A stretch of 64,000 nt of DNA from Cherax quadricarinatus (lineage: Eukaryota > Arthropoda > Malacostraca > Decapoda > Parastacidae). Position 1 is the first letter of the stretch; every line of letters begins with the position of its first letter. The stretch covers positions 22,483,614-22,547,613 of the forward strand of contig NC_091308.1 of assembly GCF_038502225.1 (NCBI RefSeq), written 5' to 3'. Both the position numbers and the translations under genes were made by a program. The notes under the pieces are model-generated. The model worked only from the letters and a program-made list of their open reading frames with translations. It was not told the origin of the DNA and did not search any database. This document shows, piece after piece, positions 1 to 12,003 of the stretch.

Positions 1-1300
1 CTTCAACCCCCCCACTACTCATCTTTGCACTAGCCCACCTTTCTGCCAATAGTCGCTTATATCTCGCCCGAACTTCCTCCTCCCTTAGTTTATACACTTT
101 CACCTCCCTCTTACTTGTTGTTGCCACCTTCCTCTTTTCCCATCTACCTCTTACTCTAACTGTAGCTACAACTAAATAATGATCCGATATATCAGTTGCC
201 CCTCTATAAACATGTACATCCTGGAGCCTACCCATCAACCTTTTATCCACCAATACATAATCTAACAAACTACTTTCATTACGTGCTACATCATACCTTG
301 TATATTTATTTATCCTCTTTTTCATAAAATATGTATTACTTATTACCAAATTTCTTTCTACACATAGCTCAATTAAAGGCTCCCTATTTACATTTACCCC
401 TGGCACCCCAAAATTACCTACTACTCCCTCCATAACATTTTTACCCACTTTAGCATTGAAATCCCCAACTACCATTACTCTCACACTTGATTCAAAACTC
501 CCCACGCATTCACTCAACATTTCCCAGAATCTCTCTCTCTCCTCTACACTTCTCTCTTCTCCAGGTGCATACACGCTTACTATAACCCACTTTTCACATC
601 CAATCTTTATTTTACTCCACATAATCCTTGAATTTATACATTTGTAGTCCCTCTTTTCCTGCCATAGCTTATCCTTCAACATTATTGCTACTCCTTCTTT
701 AGCTCTAACTCTATTTGAAACCCCTGACCTAATCCCATTTATTCCTCTCCATTGAAACTCTCCCACCCCCTTCAGCTTTGTTTCACTTAAAGCCAGGACA
801 TCCAGTTTCTTCTCATTCATAACATCCACAATCATCTCTTTCTTATCATTTGCACAACATCCACGCACATTCAGACTTCCCACTTTGACAATTTTCTTCT
901 TCTTATTCTTTTTAGTAATCTTTACAGGAAAAGGGGTTACTAGCCCACTGTTCCCGGCATTTTAGTTGACTTTTACAACACGCATGGCTTACAGAGGAAA
1001 GATTCTTATTCCACTTCCCCATGGATATAAAAGGAAAAGTAATAAGACCAAGAACTATTAAGATAAAATCAAAGAAAACTCAGATGAGTGTGTATAAATA
1101 AACGTGTACATGTATGTGTAGTGTGACCTAAGTGTAAGTAGAAGTAGCAAGACGTACCTGTAATCTTGCATATTTATGAGACAGACAAAAGACACCAGCA
1201 ATCCTACCATCATGTAAAACAATTACAGGCTTTCGTTTTACACTCACTTGGCAGGACGGTAGTACCTCCCTGGGTGGTTGCTGTCTACCAACCTACTATA
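1..1300 (-). mobile_element. RTE-clade LINE, 5' end (5' UTR plus endonuclease domain), cut by window edge
   Basis: The minus strand of 1-880 is nearly the same sequence as the endonuclease region at 10970-11850 and encodes an apurinic-type endonuclease (LALSETKL, GDFNAKVG, YVLVDKRL, TDISDHY). The frame appears open to the window edge. About 880-1020 matches the leader of the copy at 11850-11998. The segment 1021-1300 continues without a break and is taken as the distal 5' UTR, ending at CTACTATATA. The copy therefore looks 5'-complete, unlike the other RTE copies here. The RT half lies outside the window. The RTE label comes from the endonuclease/RT style and is inference. Confidence 0.8.
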
Positions 1301-1306
1301 TATATA

Positions 1307-1509
1307 CAGTGGACCCCCGGTTAACGATATTTTTTCACTCCAGAAGTATGTTCAGGTGCCAGTACTGACCGAATTTGTTCCCATAAGAAATATTGTGAAG
1401 TAGATTAGTCCATTTCAGACCCCCAAACATACACGTACAAACGCACTTACATAAATACACTTACATAATTGGTCACATTCGGAGGTAATCGTTATGCGGG
1501 GGTCCACTA
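1307..1509. mobile_element. Tigger-type MITE (about 203 bp) in an AT stretch
   Basis: Starts CAGTGGACCCCCGGTTAACG and ends with CGTTATGCGGGGGTCCACT, giving terminal inverted repeats like those of the transposase-coding Tigger copies in this window. It is nearly identical to the element at 5724-5926 in the opposite orientation. It has no coding capacity and is flanked by TATA, consistent with TA target duplication. Confidence 0.85.
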
Positions 1510-1531
1510 TATATATATATATATATATATA

Positions 1532-2030
<499 letters not shown>

Positions 2031-2042
2031 ATATTCCTCTTC

Positions 2043-2225
2043 TTTCAACATACCAGCCGTATCCCACTGAGGTGCGGTGGCCCAAAAGGAAAAACAAAAG
2101 TTTCTCCTTTTAAATTTAGGAATATATACAAGATAAGGGGTTACTAGCCCCTTGCTCCCGGCATTTTAGTCGCCTCTTGGGACACGCATGGCTTACGGAG
2201 GAAGAATTCTGTTCCACTTCCCCAT
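2043..2225 (-). mobile_element. SINE-like non-autonomous element made of RTE LINE head and tail
   Basis: Read on the minus strand it begins at GGGGAAGTGGAACAGAATTC, runs through a leader-like block (GCCGGGAGCAAGGGGCTAGT) homologous to the RTE 5' leader at 11870-11995, then passes directly to a block resembling the RTE 3' tail (GCCACCGCACCTCAGTGGGA, tail hairpin degenerate here) and ends TGTTGAAAG. There is no coding sequence between head and tail. A second copy on the plus strand is at 59089-59263. It is flanked by microsatellites, so target duplications cannot be read. Confidence 0.72.
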
Positions 2226-2479
<254 letters not shown>

Positions 2480-2647
2480 TGCATGCTTTCTGCTAAATAT
2501 GAATTCATTCAACACTTAAATGCTTGCATTAAGCAATTCTGGTTAATGAAGCAATGGTACTGAAATACAATATAAAGTCTACAATAAACAATGAGTTAAA
2601 GCAATATGTACATTTGTATATAATTATGTGATAATGCAACTTCATTG

Positions 2648-2803
2648 TCATCCTCTGCTAACCGAGAAGTAGATTGCCAATGCTATGACAAGACCTACTG
2701 CAATAAAAGCTGCATACAAGATGAATCTATTTTGCAAGACCCGTCGTAACATAGTATTGAGAACTCTTGAGCTTTGGTCCAGATCTGCATCTGTCTCACG
2801 TAA
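2648..2803 (-). CDS. Vti1a: Vti1a-type SNARE, terminal coding exon (SNARE C-terminus and membrane anchor)
   Basis: The exon begins after the acceptor TTTTTACAG and encodes 51 residues then TGA. It starts LRETDADLDQSSRVLNTMLR, the C-terminal half of a Vti1a SNARE helix, where animal Vti1a has the closely similar LRETDANLGKSSR. This is followed by RRVLQNR and a single hydrophobic anchor (ILYAAFIAVGLVIALAIYF) with a short SVSRG tail. That is the tail-anchored layout of Vti1a, a Qb-SNARE of Golgi/endosome fusion. The preceding exon ends in phase 0 at AGG, so the junction reads ERLRETD. Vti1b is less likely because its C-terminus differs. The 3' UTR end was not located. Confidence 0.9.
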   Translation of the reverse strand, partial: LRETDADLDQSSRVLNTMLRRVLQNRFILYAAFIAVGLVIALAIYFSVSRG

Positions 2804-3780
2804 CTGTAAAAAGATTTGAAAATACTGTAATTTTTTTTCCCCTCTTTATCTGTCATTTTAATAATACAATTACTTGTAAACTGACAAGGTCAGTTTTATC
2901 TACAACTGATGGTTAATGCTGGGATCACATGCTTTCAGAACCAATGGTACAATAGTAAGAACTCCTCTCCTCTGTTTTTTCGATGTCTCATGGTTGATTG
3001 CAATTAATCCATATACCATATCTTATAAAATCCTCTATAGTTCTTGAGTGTTTTACCTATTCAGGCATGATACAATGTTAGTGATCCTAATGGTTTTAGG
3101 TTATTGCTTTACCTCTCAGGACTTACCAGCATATTTTACACACAAATAATTATGAGTTAAATATTGTGGGTGTTATGGAGGGAGCATTTCCTGAATTTCA
3201 CTGATCGGTGAATTAGGCTAAATTGTTTGCAGTGATCAGTGAACTAGATAAAAGTATTTGATTATCAAATTCCATTCTTACCTCAGTACTGTGTGTAGGC
3301 TAGTAACTAACTGGCTCAAATAAATTACAGCCTCTTGTATGTGTACATGAATATGAAGGCATTACTAATCAAAGTCATAGTGTATGTAATGGTGTTTTGG
3401 GGCATAGATAAGAAAAGTCTAACTATGCATCATCAATTAAAGACCAGCCATGCTACCTTTAAGTGTTGTGAAAAGCTAAGATAACTATATTAACTCATTC
3501 ATTTCTTTTATTTACAATACATAACCTAGCACTATTAGCCTAATATTCTTGATGTGCCTTTTCATATATCAAAAAAAACACCAATGGCAAGGAAACATTT
3601 TCAGACTTTCTACTGTGGTATCACAGAAGGCACTGCCTTGAACAGTGATGCCAGGGAAAAGTTAAGTGTCACCACTATCCTTTATAGACTGTGTTCTAGG
3701 AAGAGTGAATGTGGGAATTTTTTTTAGCAAGTATTTAGTAGTTACTAATACTCTATAACTGTGGAAATTCCTGAATGTAC
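2804..3780. other. Vti1a intron, apparently unique AT-rich sequence
   Basis: This is non-coding sequence between the last Vti1a exon and the Penelope relic. I see no long open frame, inverted terminal repeat or microsatellite, only short homopolymer runs. It is one of the few stretches without a recognisable transposon. Confidence 0.5.
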
Positions 3781-3789
3781 AAATGGACT

Positions 3790-4060
3790 TTTCAGGAGTC
3801 ATGTGGCAAAAATAATAAAGACATCATCTATATACCAAAGCCAGAGAGAAAGACGTATCTCAATAGTAGGAAGAACAGTTTCAAAATACTCCTTGTAAAG
3901 ACTACCAACAACAGGAAATAAGGGAGAGCCCTTAGCAACATCAAGGGTTTGAAAAAAAAAATTACCCTGGAAAGAGTCCACACACACAAAAAGGTGAATA
4001 ATTATGAGCAAGAAAGGTATCAGTGGGTATAGGAAGATAAAATAACTCTTCACTCTAGAA
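3790..4060 (-). pseudogene. Penelope-like retroelement RT fragment (relic)
   Basis: The minus-strand translation contains FQGNFFFQTLDVAKGSPLFP, then VVGSLYKEYFE and LWLWYIDDVFIIFA. The order 'G-x-AxGSPLSPVVA ... E.FE ... RYVDD' is the RT core of Penelope-like elements, here with substitutions (AKGSPLF, WYIDD). The usual upstream fingers, linker and GIY-YIG endonuclease are absent, so it is a short dead fragment of about 85 residues. Assignment is by motif recall only. Confidence 0.65.
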
Positions 4061-4084
4061 AACTGAAAGCATCATCAATGAGGA

Positions 4085-4602
4085 AAATGTAAGCATTTTA
4101 GGGAGACTAAGCTTGTTGAGTATACCAAGTAAGACAAAAGGCATAATTATTATTGAAAGAATCAGGGGTAAAACAAAGCAGGATAGCAGAGGAACAAGGA
4201 CTTAGGGAAGGTTGAGAATGTGTCAACTAAGTATTTACATTGAAGTACAGTGGAACCTTGGTACTCAAACTTAGCTCATTCCAGAAGGCTGTTCGAGTGC
4301 CGATCCGTTTGAGTATAGAACAAATTCTTCCCAACCAATTTTCTTTTTGGTTGGCTGTTATCACTAATCTTTGTAGGTCCCATGGTGACTTATTTATACA
4401 AATAAAAAAAAATGCGAAGAAACACGAAATAGTTTACAGCAAAGTTCTAGTGCATCGTGTTAGTTTGGTGAAGTGCTGAGCTTTGTTCGAGTAAGGAGCT
4501 GTTTGAGTACCGAGGTTCCACTGTATATAAGTGAACAATACTTAGATAAGGTAGGGAGCTGTTTGTTGCACTTGTGGATTTAGGAAAGGCATGTAAAAGT
4601 TT
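4085..4602 (+). mobile_element. Old RTE LINE fragment (RT region), interrupted by a MITE and a younger RTE copy
   Basis: Degenerate RT-coding DNA that aligns with 4605-4800 of the younger copy (GTTGAGTATACCAAGTAAGA; TTACATTGAAG; TGAACAATACTTAGATAAGG). It is broken by the TIR element at 4248-4523 and ends at 4602, where the younger copy begins. It resumes after that copy's poly(A) at 6430 with AGTGGATAGGAAAGTAATGT. Many stops and indels make it non-coding. Confidence 0.75.
4248..4523. mobile_element. Tigger-type MITE, family CAGTGGAACCTTGG (276 bp)
   Basis: Ends are CAGTGGAACCTTGGTACTCA and TGAGTACCGAGGTTCCACTG, with TA on both sides (4246-4247, 4524-4525). Within it, reversed, GGTCCCATGGTGACTTATTT is what remains of the transposase start region found in the full-length copies. 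It is related to 15182-15495. Removing it restores alignment of the surrounding old RTE fragment. Confidence 0.85.
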
Positions 4603-6430
4603 ACTGAGTATACCAGGAAAAGTATACGGTAGGGTTATAATTGAAAGAATTAGAGGTAAGACAGAATGTAGGATTGCGGATGAGCAGGGAGGCTTCAGAG
4701 GGGGTAGGGGATGTGTAGATCAAGTGTTTACATTGAAGCATATATGTGAACAGTATTTAGATAAAGGTAGGGAAGTTTTTATTGCATTTATGGATTTAGA
4801 AAAGGCATATGATAGAGTGGATAGAGGAGCAATGTGGCAGATGTTGCAAGTATATGGAATAGGTGGTAAGTTACTAAATGCTGTTAGAGTTTTTATGAGG
4901 ATAGTGAGGTTCAGGTTAAGGTGTGTAGAAGAGAGGGAGAATACTTCCCGGTAAAAGTAGGTCTTAGAAAGGGATGTGTAATGTCACCATGGTTGTTTAA
5001 TATATTTATAGATGGGGTTGTAAAAGAAGTAAATGCTAGGATGTTCGGGAGAGGGGTGGGATTAAATTATGGGGAATCAAATTCAAAATGGGAATTGACA
5101 CAGTTATTTTTTGCTGATGATACTGTGCTTATGGGAGATTCTAAAGAAAAATTGCAAAGGTTAGTGGATGAGTTTGGGAATGTGTGTAAAGGTAGAAAGT
5201 TGAAAGTGAACATAGAAAAGAGTAAGGTGATGAGGGTATCAAATAATTTAGATAAAGAAAAATTGGATATCAAATTGGGGAGGAGTAGTATGGAAGAAGT
5301 GAATGTTTTCAGATACTTGGGAGTTGACGTGTCGGCGGATGGATTTATGAAGGATGAGATTAATCATAGAATTGATGAGGGAAAAAAAGGTGAGTGGTGC
5401 GTTGAGGTATATGTGGAGTCAAAAAATGCTATCTATGGAGGCAAAGAAGGGAATGTATGAAAGTATAGTAGTACCAACATTCTTATATGGATGTGAAGCT
5501 TGGGTGGTAAATGCAGCAGCGAGGAGGCGGTTGGAGGCAGTGGAGAAGTCCTGTCTAAGGGCAATGTGTGATGTAAATATTATGCAGAAAATTCGGAGTG
5601 TGGAAATTAGAAGAAGGTGTGGAGTTAATAAAAGCATTAGTCAGAGGGCAGAAGAGGGGTTGTTGAGGTAGTTTGGTCATTTAGAGAGAATGGATCAAAG
5701 TAGAATGACATGGAAAGCATATACAGTGGACCCCCGCATAACGATCACCTCCGAATGCGACCAATTATGTAAGTGTATTTATGTAAGTGCGTTTGTACGT
5801 GTATGTTTGGGGGTCTGAAATGGACTAATCTACTTCACAATATTCCTTATGGGAACAAATTCGGTCAGTACTGGCACCTGAACATACTTCTGGAGTGAAA
5901 AAATATCGTTAACCGGGGGTCCACTATAAATCTATAGGGAAAGGAAGGAGGGGTAGGGGTCGTCCTTGAAAGGGTTGGAGAGAGGGGGTAAAGGTGGTTT
6001 CGTGGGCGAGGGGCTTGGACTTCCAGCAAGCGTGCGTGAGCGTGTTAGATAGGAGTGAATGGAGACGAATGATACTTGGGACCTGACGATCTGTTGGAGT
6101 GTGAGCAGGGTAATACTTAGTGAAGGGATTCAGGGAAACCGGTTATTTTCATATAGTCGGACTTGAGTCCTGGAAATGGGAAGTACAATGCCTGCACTTT
6201 AAAGGAGGGGTTTGGGATATTGGCAGTTTGGAGGGATATGTTGTGTATCTTTATACGTATATGCTTCTAAACTGTTGTATTCTGAGCACCTCTGCAAAAA
6301 CAGTGATAATGTGTGAGTGTGGTGAAAGTGTTGAATGATGATGAAAGCATTTTCTTTTTGGGGATTTTCTTTCTTTTTTGGGTCACCCTGCCTCGGTGGG
6401 AGACGGCCGACTTGTTTAAAAAAAAAAAAT
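4603..6430 (+). mobile_element. Younger RTE LINE copy, 5'-truncated, poly(A)-tailed, with TSD
   Basis: Starts within the RT region (TTTACTGAGTATACCAGG) and ends with the family tail GGTCACCCTGCCTCGGTGGG, then TTGTTTAAAAAAAAAA. The word ATGTAAAAG lies just before it (4594-4602) and again just after the A-run (from about 6429), a 9-bp target-site duplication within the older RTE copy. Coding remnants include FADDTVLMGD and YGCEAWVV, but frameshifts (near 4910 and 5390) and stops (such as W to stop near 5670) kill it. The MITE at 5724-5926 is inserted near its 3' end. Confidence 0.85.
5724..5926. mobile_element. Tigger-type MITE inserted in the RTE copy
   Basis: TIRs are CAGTGGACCCCCGCATAACG and GTTAACCGGGGGTCCACTA. 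TA flanks it at 5722-5723 and 5927-5928. The uninterrupted RTE sequence GCATATAAATCTATAG can be read (reversed) near 9082-9096 and 47104-47118, so the pre-insertion site and the TA duplication are directly visible. It is nearly identical to 1307-1509. Confidence 0.9.
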
Positions 6431-6467
6431 GTAAAAGAGTGGATAGGAAAGTAATGTAGCACATGTT

Positions 6468-6713
6468 GGAAATGCATAGAATAGGTGGTGGATTACTATA
6501 AGCAGTTGGAAATGCAAAGAATAGGTGGTGAATTACTATAAGCAGTTGGAAATGCATAGAATAGGTGGTGGATTACTATAAGCAGTTGGAAATGCATAGA
6601 ATAGGTGGTGGATTACTATAAGCAGTTGGAAATGCATATAATAGGTGATGGATTACTATAAGCAGTTGGAAATGCATAGAATAGGTGGTGGATTACTATA
6701 AGCAGTTGGAAAT
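6468..6713 (+). repeat. 40-bp tandem array derived from RTE RT-coding DNA (left part)
   Basis: About six head-to-tail copies of a 40-bp unit beginning AATGCATAGAATAGGTGGTG. The unit resembles the RTE RT segment encoding 'MLQVYGIGGKLLNAV' (GCAAGTATATGGAATAGGTG), so it arose by local amplification inside the old RTE fragment. The array is interrupted by the CR1 insertion and continues for about 1.5 units at 14252-14311. Confidence 0.88.
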
Positions 6714-6883
6714 AAGAACATAGGAACGAAGGAACACTGCAGCAAGCCTACTGGCCCATGCGAGGCAGGTCCAAGTCTCCTACCGGCTTAAGCCAATGCA
6801 CCCAACCTAGTCAGGTCAGGTCACCTTGACTTAAGGGAGGAACACGGCAACCGTCCTGGTACCACAAGCTAATCAGGTCCAAC

Positions 6884-8580
6884 TCACACCCACCCACATC
6901 CACTCATGTATTTATCCAACCTATTTTTAAAGCTACACAACGTTCTGGCCTCTATAACTGTACTTGGGAGTTTGTTCCACTCATCCACAACTCTATTACC
7001 AAACCAGTACTTTCCTATATCCTTCCTGAATCTGAATTTTTCTAACTTAAAACCATTGCTGTGAGTCCTGTCTAGGCTAGATATTTTCAGCACACTATTT
7101 ACATCCCCTTTATTTATTCCTGTCTTCCATTTATACACCTCAATCATATCCCCCCTAATTCTACGTCTTTCTAGAGAGTGAAGATTCAGGGCCCTTAGTC
7201 TATCCTCATAGGGAAGGTTTCTGATACATGGGATCAACTTTGTCATCCTCCTTTGTACATTTTCCAGAGCATTTATATCCATTCTGTAATACGGTGACCA
7301 AAACTGTGCAGCATAATCTAAATGAGGCCTAACCAAGATGTATAGAGTTGAAGAACAACCTAAGGACTCCTATTATTTATGCTTCTTGATATAAAGCCAA
7401 GGATTCTATTAGCTTTATTGCGAACACTTATGCACTGTTGTCTTGGTTTCAGATTACTGCTAACCAGAACTCCTAAATCTTTTTCGCAATCCGTAATATT
7501 AAGATCTGCATTATTTAGTTTATATGTGGCATGGTTATTGTCCTGTCCAACATTTAGAACTTTGCATTTGTCTATATTAAACTGCATCTGCCACCTCTCC
7601 GACCACTGCATCAGTCTACTCAAATCTTCCTGGAGTGCTCTAATGTCCTCGTCAGAATGAATTTGACGGCCTATTTTGGTGTCATCGGCAAACTTGCTGA
7701 TGTCGCTCTTTATGCCCTCATCTATGTCGTTTATGTATATTGTGAACAGCAGGGGGCCCAACACTGACCCCTGTGGAACACCGCTCATGACGCTTCCCCA
7801 CTCTGATTTCTCCCCATTTATGCAAACTCTCTGCTGCCTATTTGTCAACCATGCCTCTATCCAGGAAAAAATTTCTCCTCCTATTCCATGTGCCTTAATT
7901 TTCCTCAATAGTCTCTGATGTGGGACCCTGTCAAAAGCCTTACTGAAGTCCATGTACACAATATCATATTCATACCATGATCTACCTCCTCAAATACCTT
8001 AGTGAGAAAAGTTAACAAATTCGTAAGGCAGGAACGCCCCTTTGTAAAACCATGCTGAGATTCATTGATTAATTTATGCTTTTCAAGGTGGCTACGAACT
8101 GCCTCGGCAATTATTGATTCCATAAATTTTCCCACTATGGAGGTTAGGCTTATTGGTCTATAGTTTGAAGCTAAGGACCTGTCACCTGCTTTGAAAATAG
8201 GTATCACATTTGCCATTTTCCACTTATCTGGCACCATGCCAGTTTGTAGTGATATGTTGAAAAGATTAGCCAAAGGTTTGCTAAGCTCCTCTTTACATTC
8301 CTTTAGAACCCTTGCATACAGTTCATCAGGGCCTGGGGATTTGTTAGGTTTTAATTTATCTATTTGCCTAAGGACCATGTCACTTGTGACCCTAATCGTG
8401 CACAGTTTATTATCGTCCTGTTCCACATAATTTATCATTTCTGGAATATCGCTGGTATCCTCCTGTGTAAAAACTGAGAGGAAGTATGTGTTAAAACTTC
8501 TACACATTTCCTTATCACTGTCAGTGAGCTGACCCGAGGAACTTTTGAGTGGGCCTATCTTGTCCCTGATCTTACTTCTG
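6884..8580 (-). pseudogene. CR1 ORF2, reverse transcriptase half (broken)
   Basis: Encodes the CR1 RT: KWKMANVIPIFKAGDRSLAS, SLTSIVGKFMESII, DFSKAFDRVPHQRLL, GVPQGSVLGPLLF and the catalytic SKFADDTKIG, then a C-terminal region (HLDYAAQFWSP; DRLRALNLHSLERRRIRGDM). Breaks visible by comparison with 20549-22168 are a one-base deletion near 7965 (GGTATGAAT instead of GGTAATGAAT) and a CAG to TAG stop near 7362. The upstream endonuclease half is displaced to 12004-13235 by the nested RTE. Confidence 0.87.
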
Positions 8581-8582
8581 TA

Positions 8583-11500
8583 TTTTTTTTTTTTCAACAA
8601 GTCGGCCGTCTCCCACCGAGGCAGGGTGACCCAAAAAAAAGAAAGAAAATCCCCAAAAAGAAAATACTTTCATCATCATTCAACACTTTCACCACACTCG
8701 CACATTATCACTGTTTTTGCAGAGGTGCTCAGAATACAACAGTTTAGAAGCATACACATATAAAGATACACAACATATCCCTTAAAACTGCCAATATCCC
8801 AAACCCCTCCTTTAAAGTGCAGGCATTGTACTTCCCATTTCCAGGACTCAAGTCCGACTATATGAAAATAACCAGTTTCCCTGAATCCCTTCACTAAATA
8901 TTACCCTGCTCACACTCCAACAGATCGTCAGGTCCCAAGTACCATTCGTCTCCATTCACTCCTATCTAACACGCTCATGCACGCTTGCTGGAAGTCCAAG
9001 CCTCTTGCCCACAAAACCTCCTTTACCCCCTCTCTCCAACCCTTTCGAGGACGACCCCTACCCTGCCTTCATTCCCCTATAGATTTATATGCTTTCCATG
9101 TCATTTTACTTTGATCCATTCTCTCTAAATGACCAAACCACCTCAACAATCCCTCATCTGCCCTCTGACTAATACTTTTATTAACTCCACACCTTTTCCT
9201 AATTTCCACACTCCGAATTTTCTGCATAATATTTACATCACACATTGCCCTTAAACAGGACATCTCCACCGCCTCCACCAACCATCTCCTCGCTGCTGCA
9301 TTTACCACCCAAACTTCACACCCATGTAAGAGTGTTGGTACTACTATACTTTCATACATTCCCTTCTTTGCCTCCATAGATAACGTTTTTTGACTCCACA
9401 TATACCTCAACGCACCACTCACCTTTTTTCCCTCATCAATTCTATGATTAACCTCATCCTTCATAAATCCATCCGCCGACACGTCAACCCCCAAGTATCT
9501 GAAAACATTCACTTCTTCCATACTCCTCCTCCCCAATTTGATATCCAATTTTTCTTTATCTAAATCATTTGACACCCTCATCACCTTACTCTTTTCTATG
9601 TTCACTTTCAACTTTCTACCTTTACACATATTCCCAAACTCATCCACTAACCTTTGCAATTTTTCTTTAGAATCTCCCATAAGCACAGTATCATCAGCAA
9701 AAAGTAACTGTGTCAATTCCCATTTTGAATTTGATTCCCCAAAATTTAATCCCACCCCTCTCCCGAACACCCTAGCATTTACTTCCTTTACAACCCCATC
9801 TATAAATATATTAAACAACCATGGTGACATTACACATCCCTGTCTAAGACCTACTTTTACCGGGAAGTATTCTCCCTCTCTTCTACACACCCTAACCTGA
9901 GCCTCACTATCCTCATAAAAACTCTTTACAGCATTTAATAACTTACCACCTATTCCATATACTTGCAACTTCTGCCACATTGCTCCTCTATCCACTCTAT
10001 CATATGCCTTTTCTAAATCCATAAATGCAATAAAAACTTCCCTACCTTTATCTAAATACTGTTCACATATATGCTTCAATGTAAACACTTGATCTACACA
10101 TCCCCTACCCACTCTGAAACCTCCTTGCTCATCCGCAATCCTACATTCTGTCTTACCTCTAATTCTTTCAATTATAACCCTACCGTATACTCTTCCTGGT
10201 ATACTCAGTAAACTTATTCCTCTATAATTTTTACAGTCTCTTTTGTCCCCTTTCCCTTTATATAAAGGGACTATACATGCTCTCCGCCAATCCCTAGGTA
10301 CCTTCCCCTCTTTCATACATTTATTAAACAAAAGTATCAACCACTCCAACACTATATCCCCCCCTGCTTTAACATTTCTGTCATGATCCCATCAGTTCCA
10401 CCTGCTTTACCCCCTTTCATTTTATGTAATGCCTCACGTACCTCCCCCACACTTACATTCTGCTCTTCTTCACTCCTAAAAGATGGTATACCTCCCTGAC
10501 CAGTGCATGAAATTACTGCCTCTGTTTCTTCCTTAACATTTAAAAGTTCCTCAAAATATTCTCACCATCTACCTAATACCTCCATCTCCCCATCTACTAA
10601 CTCCCCTACTCTGTTTTTAACTGACAAATCCATACTTTCCCTAGGCTTTCTTAACTTGTTTAACTCACTCCAAATTTTTTTCTTATTTTCATTAAAATTT
10701 CTTGACAGTGCCTCTCCCACTCTATCATCTGCTCTCCTTTTGCACTCTCTCACCACTCTCTTTACCTTTCTTTTACTCTCCATATACTCTGCTCTTCTTA
10801 TAACACTTCTGCTTTGTAAAAACTTCTCATAAGCTACCTTTTTCTCTATCACACCCTTTACTTCATCATTCCACCAATCACTCCTCTTTCCTCCTGCCCC
10901 CACCCTCCTATAACCACAAACTTCTGCCCCACATTCTAATACTGCATTTTTAAAACTATTCCAACCCTCTTCAACCCCCCCACTACTCATCTTTGCACTA
11001 GCCCACCTTTCTGCCAATAGTCGCTTATATCTCACCCGAACTTCCTCCTCCCTTAGTTTATACACTTTCACCTCCCTCTTACTTGTTGTTGCCACCTTCC
11101 TCTTTTCCCATCTACCTCTTACTCTAACTGTAGCTACAACTAAATAATGATCCGATATATCAGTTGCCCCTCTATAAACATGTACATCCTGGAGCCTACC
11201 CATCAACCTTTTATCCACCAATACATAATCTAATAAACTACTTTCATTACGTGCTACATCATACCTTGTATATTTATTTATCCTCTTTTTCAGAAAATAT
11301 GTATTACTTATTACCAAATCTCTTTCTACACATAGCTCAATTAAAGGCTCCCCATTTACATTTACCCCTGGCACCCCAAATTTACCTACTACTCCCTCCA
11401 TAACATTTTTACCCACTTTAGCACTGAAATCCCCAACCACCATTACTCTCACACTTGATTCAAAACTCCCCATGCATTCACTCAACATTTCCCAAAATCT

Positions 11501-11998
11501 CTCTCTCTCCTCTACACTTCTCTCTTCTCCAGGTGTATACATGCTTATTATAACCCACTTTTCACATCCAATCTTTATTTTACTCCACATAATCCTTGAA
11601 TTAATACATTTATAGTCCCTCTTTTCCTGCCATAGCTTATCCTTCAACATTATTGCTACTCCTTCTTTAGCTCTAACTCTATTTGAAACCCCTGACCTAA
11701 TCCCATTTATTCCTCTCCACTGAAACTCTCCCACCCCCTTCAGCTTTGTTTCACTTAAAGCCAGGACATCCAGCTTCTTCTCATTCATAACATCCACAAT
11801 CATCTCTTTCTTATCATCTGCACAACATCCACGCACATTCAGACTTCCCACTTTGACAATTTTCTTCTTCTTATTCTTTTTAGTAATCTTTACAGGAAAA
11901 GGGGTTACTAGCCCATTGTTCCCGGCATTTTAGTTGACTTTTACAACACACATGGCTTACGGAGGAAAGATTCTTATTCCACTTCCCCATGGATATAA
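8583..11998 (-). mobile_element. RTE LINE nested inside CR1 ORF2
   Basis: Minus-strand element of about 3.4 kb. Its A-run corresponds to 8594-8583 and its 3' tail hairpin to 8600-8640. The RT is at 10352-9069, the endonuclease at 11851-10562, and the leader begins near 11998 (CCATGGGGAAGTGGAATAAG). The CR1 sequence on the two sides (TATACCTGAAAG right, CTTACTTCTGTA left) joins as in the intact copy at 20474-20490. The target duplication is at most 2-3 bases (TA). The distal 5' UTR seen at 1021-1300 is missing, so it is slightly 5'-truncated. Confidence 0.88.
9069..11851 (-). pseudogene. RTE LINE endonuclease-reverse transcriptase ORF (two inactivating changes)
   Basis: One long ORF in two blocks: endonuclease (about 429 codons to 10562) and RT (427 codons, 10352-9069). 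Motifs include LALSETKLKG, MVVGDFSAKVG, YRGATDISDHYLVV, MDLEKAYDRVDRGAMW, KVGLRQGCVMSPWLFNIFID, and catalytic LLFADDTVLMGD. The C-terminal LLRWFGHLERM resembles RTE C-termini. Compared with 47439-48932, there is an R to stop change at 10562-10564 and a one-T deletion near 10374. The first codon at 11851 would be GTG; there is no in-frame ATG between it and the upstream in-frame TAA. Confidence 0.85.
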
Positions 11999-12003
11999 AA
12001 TGA

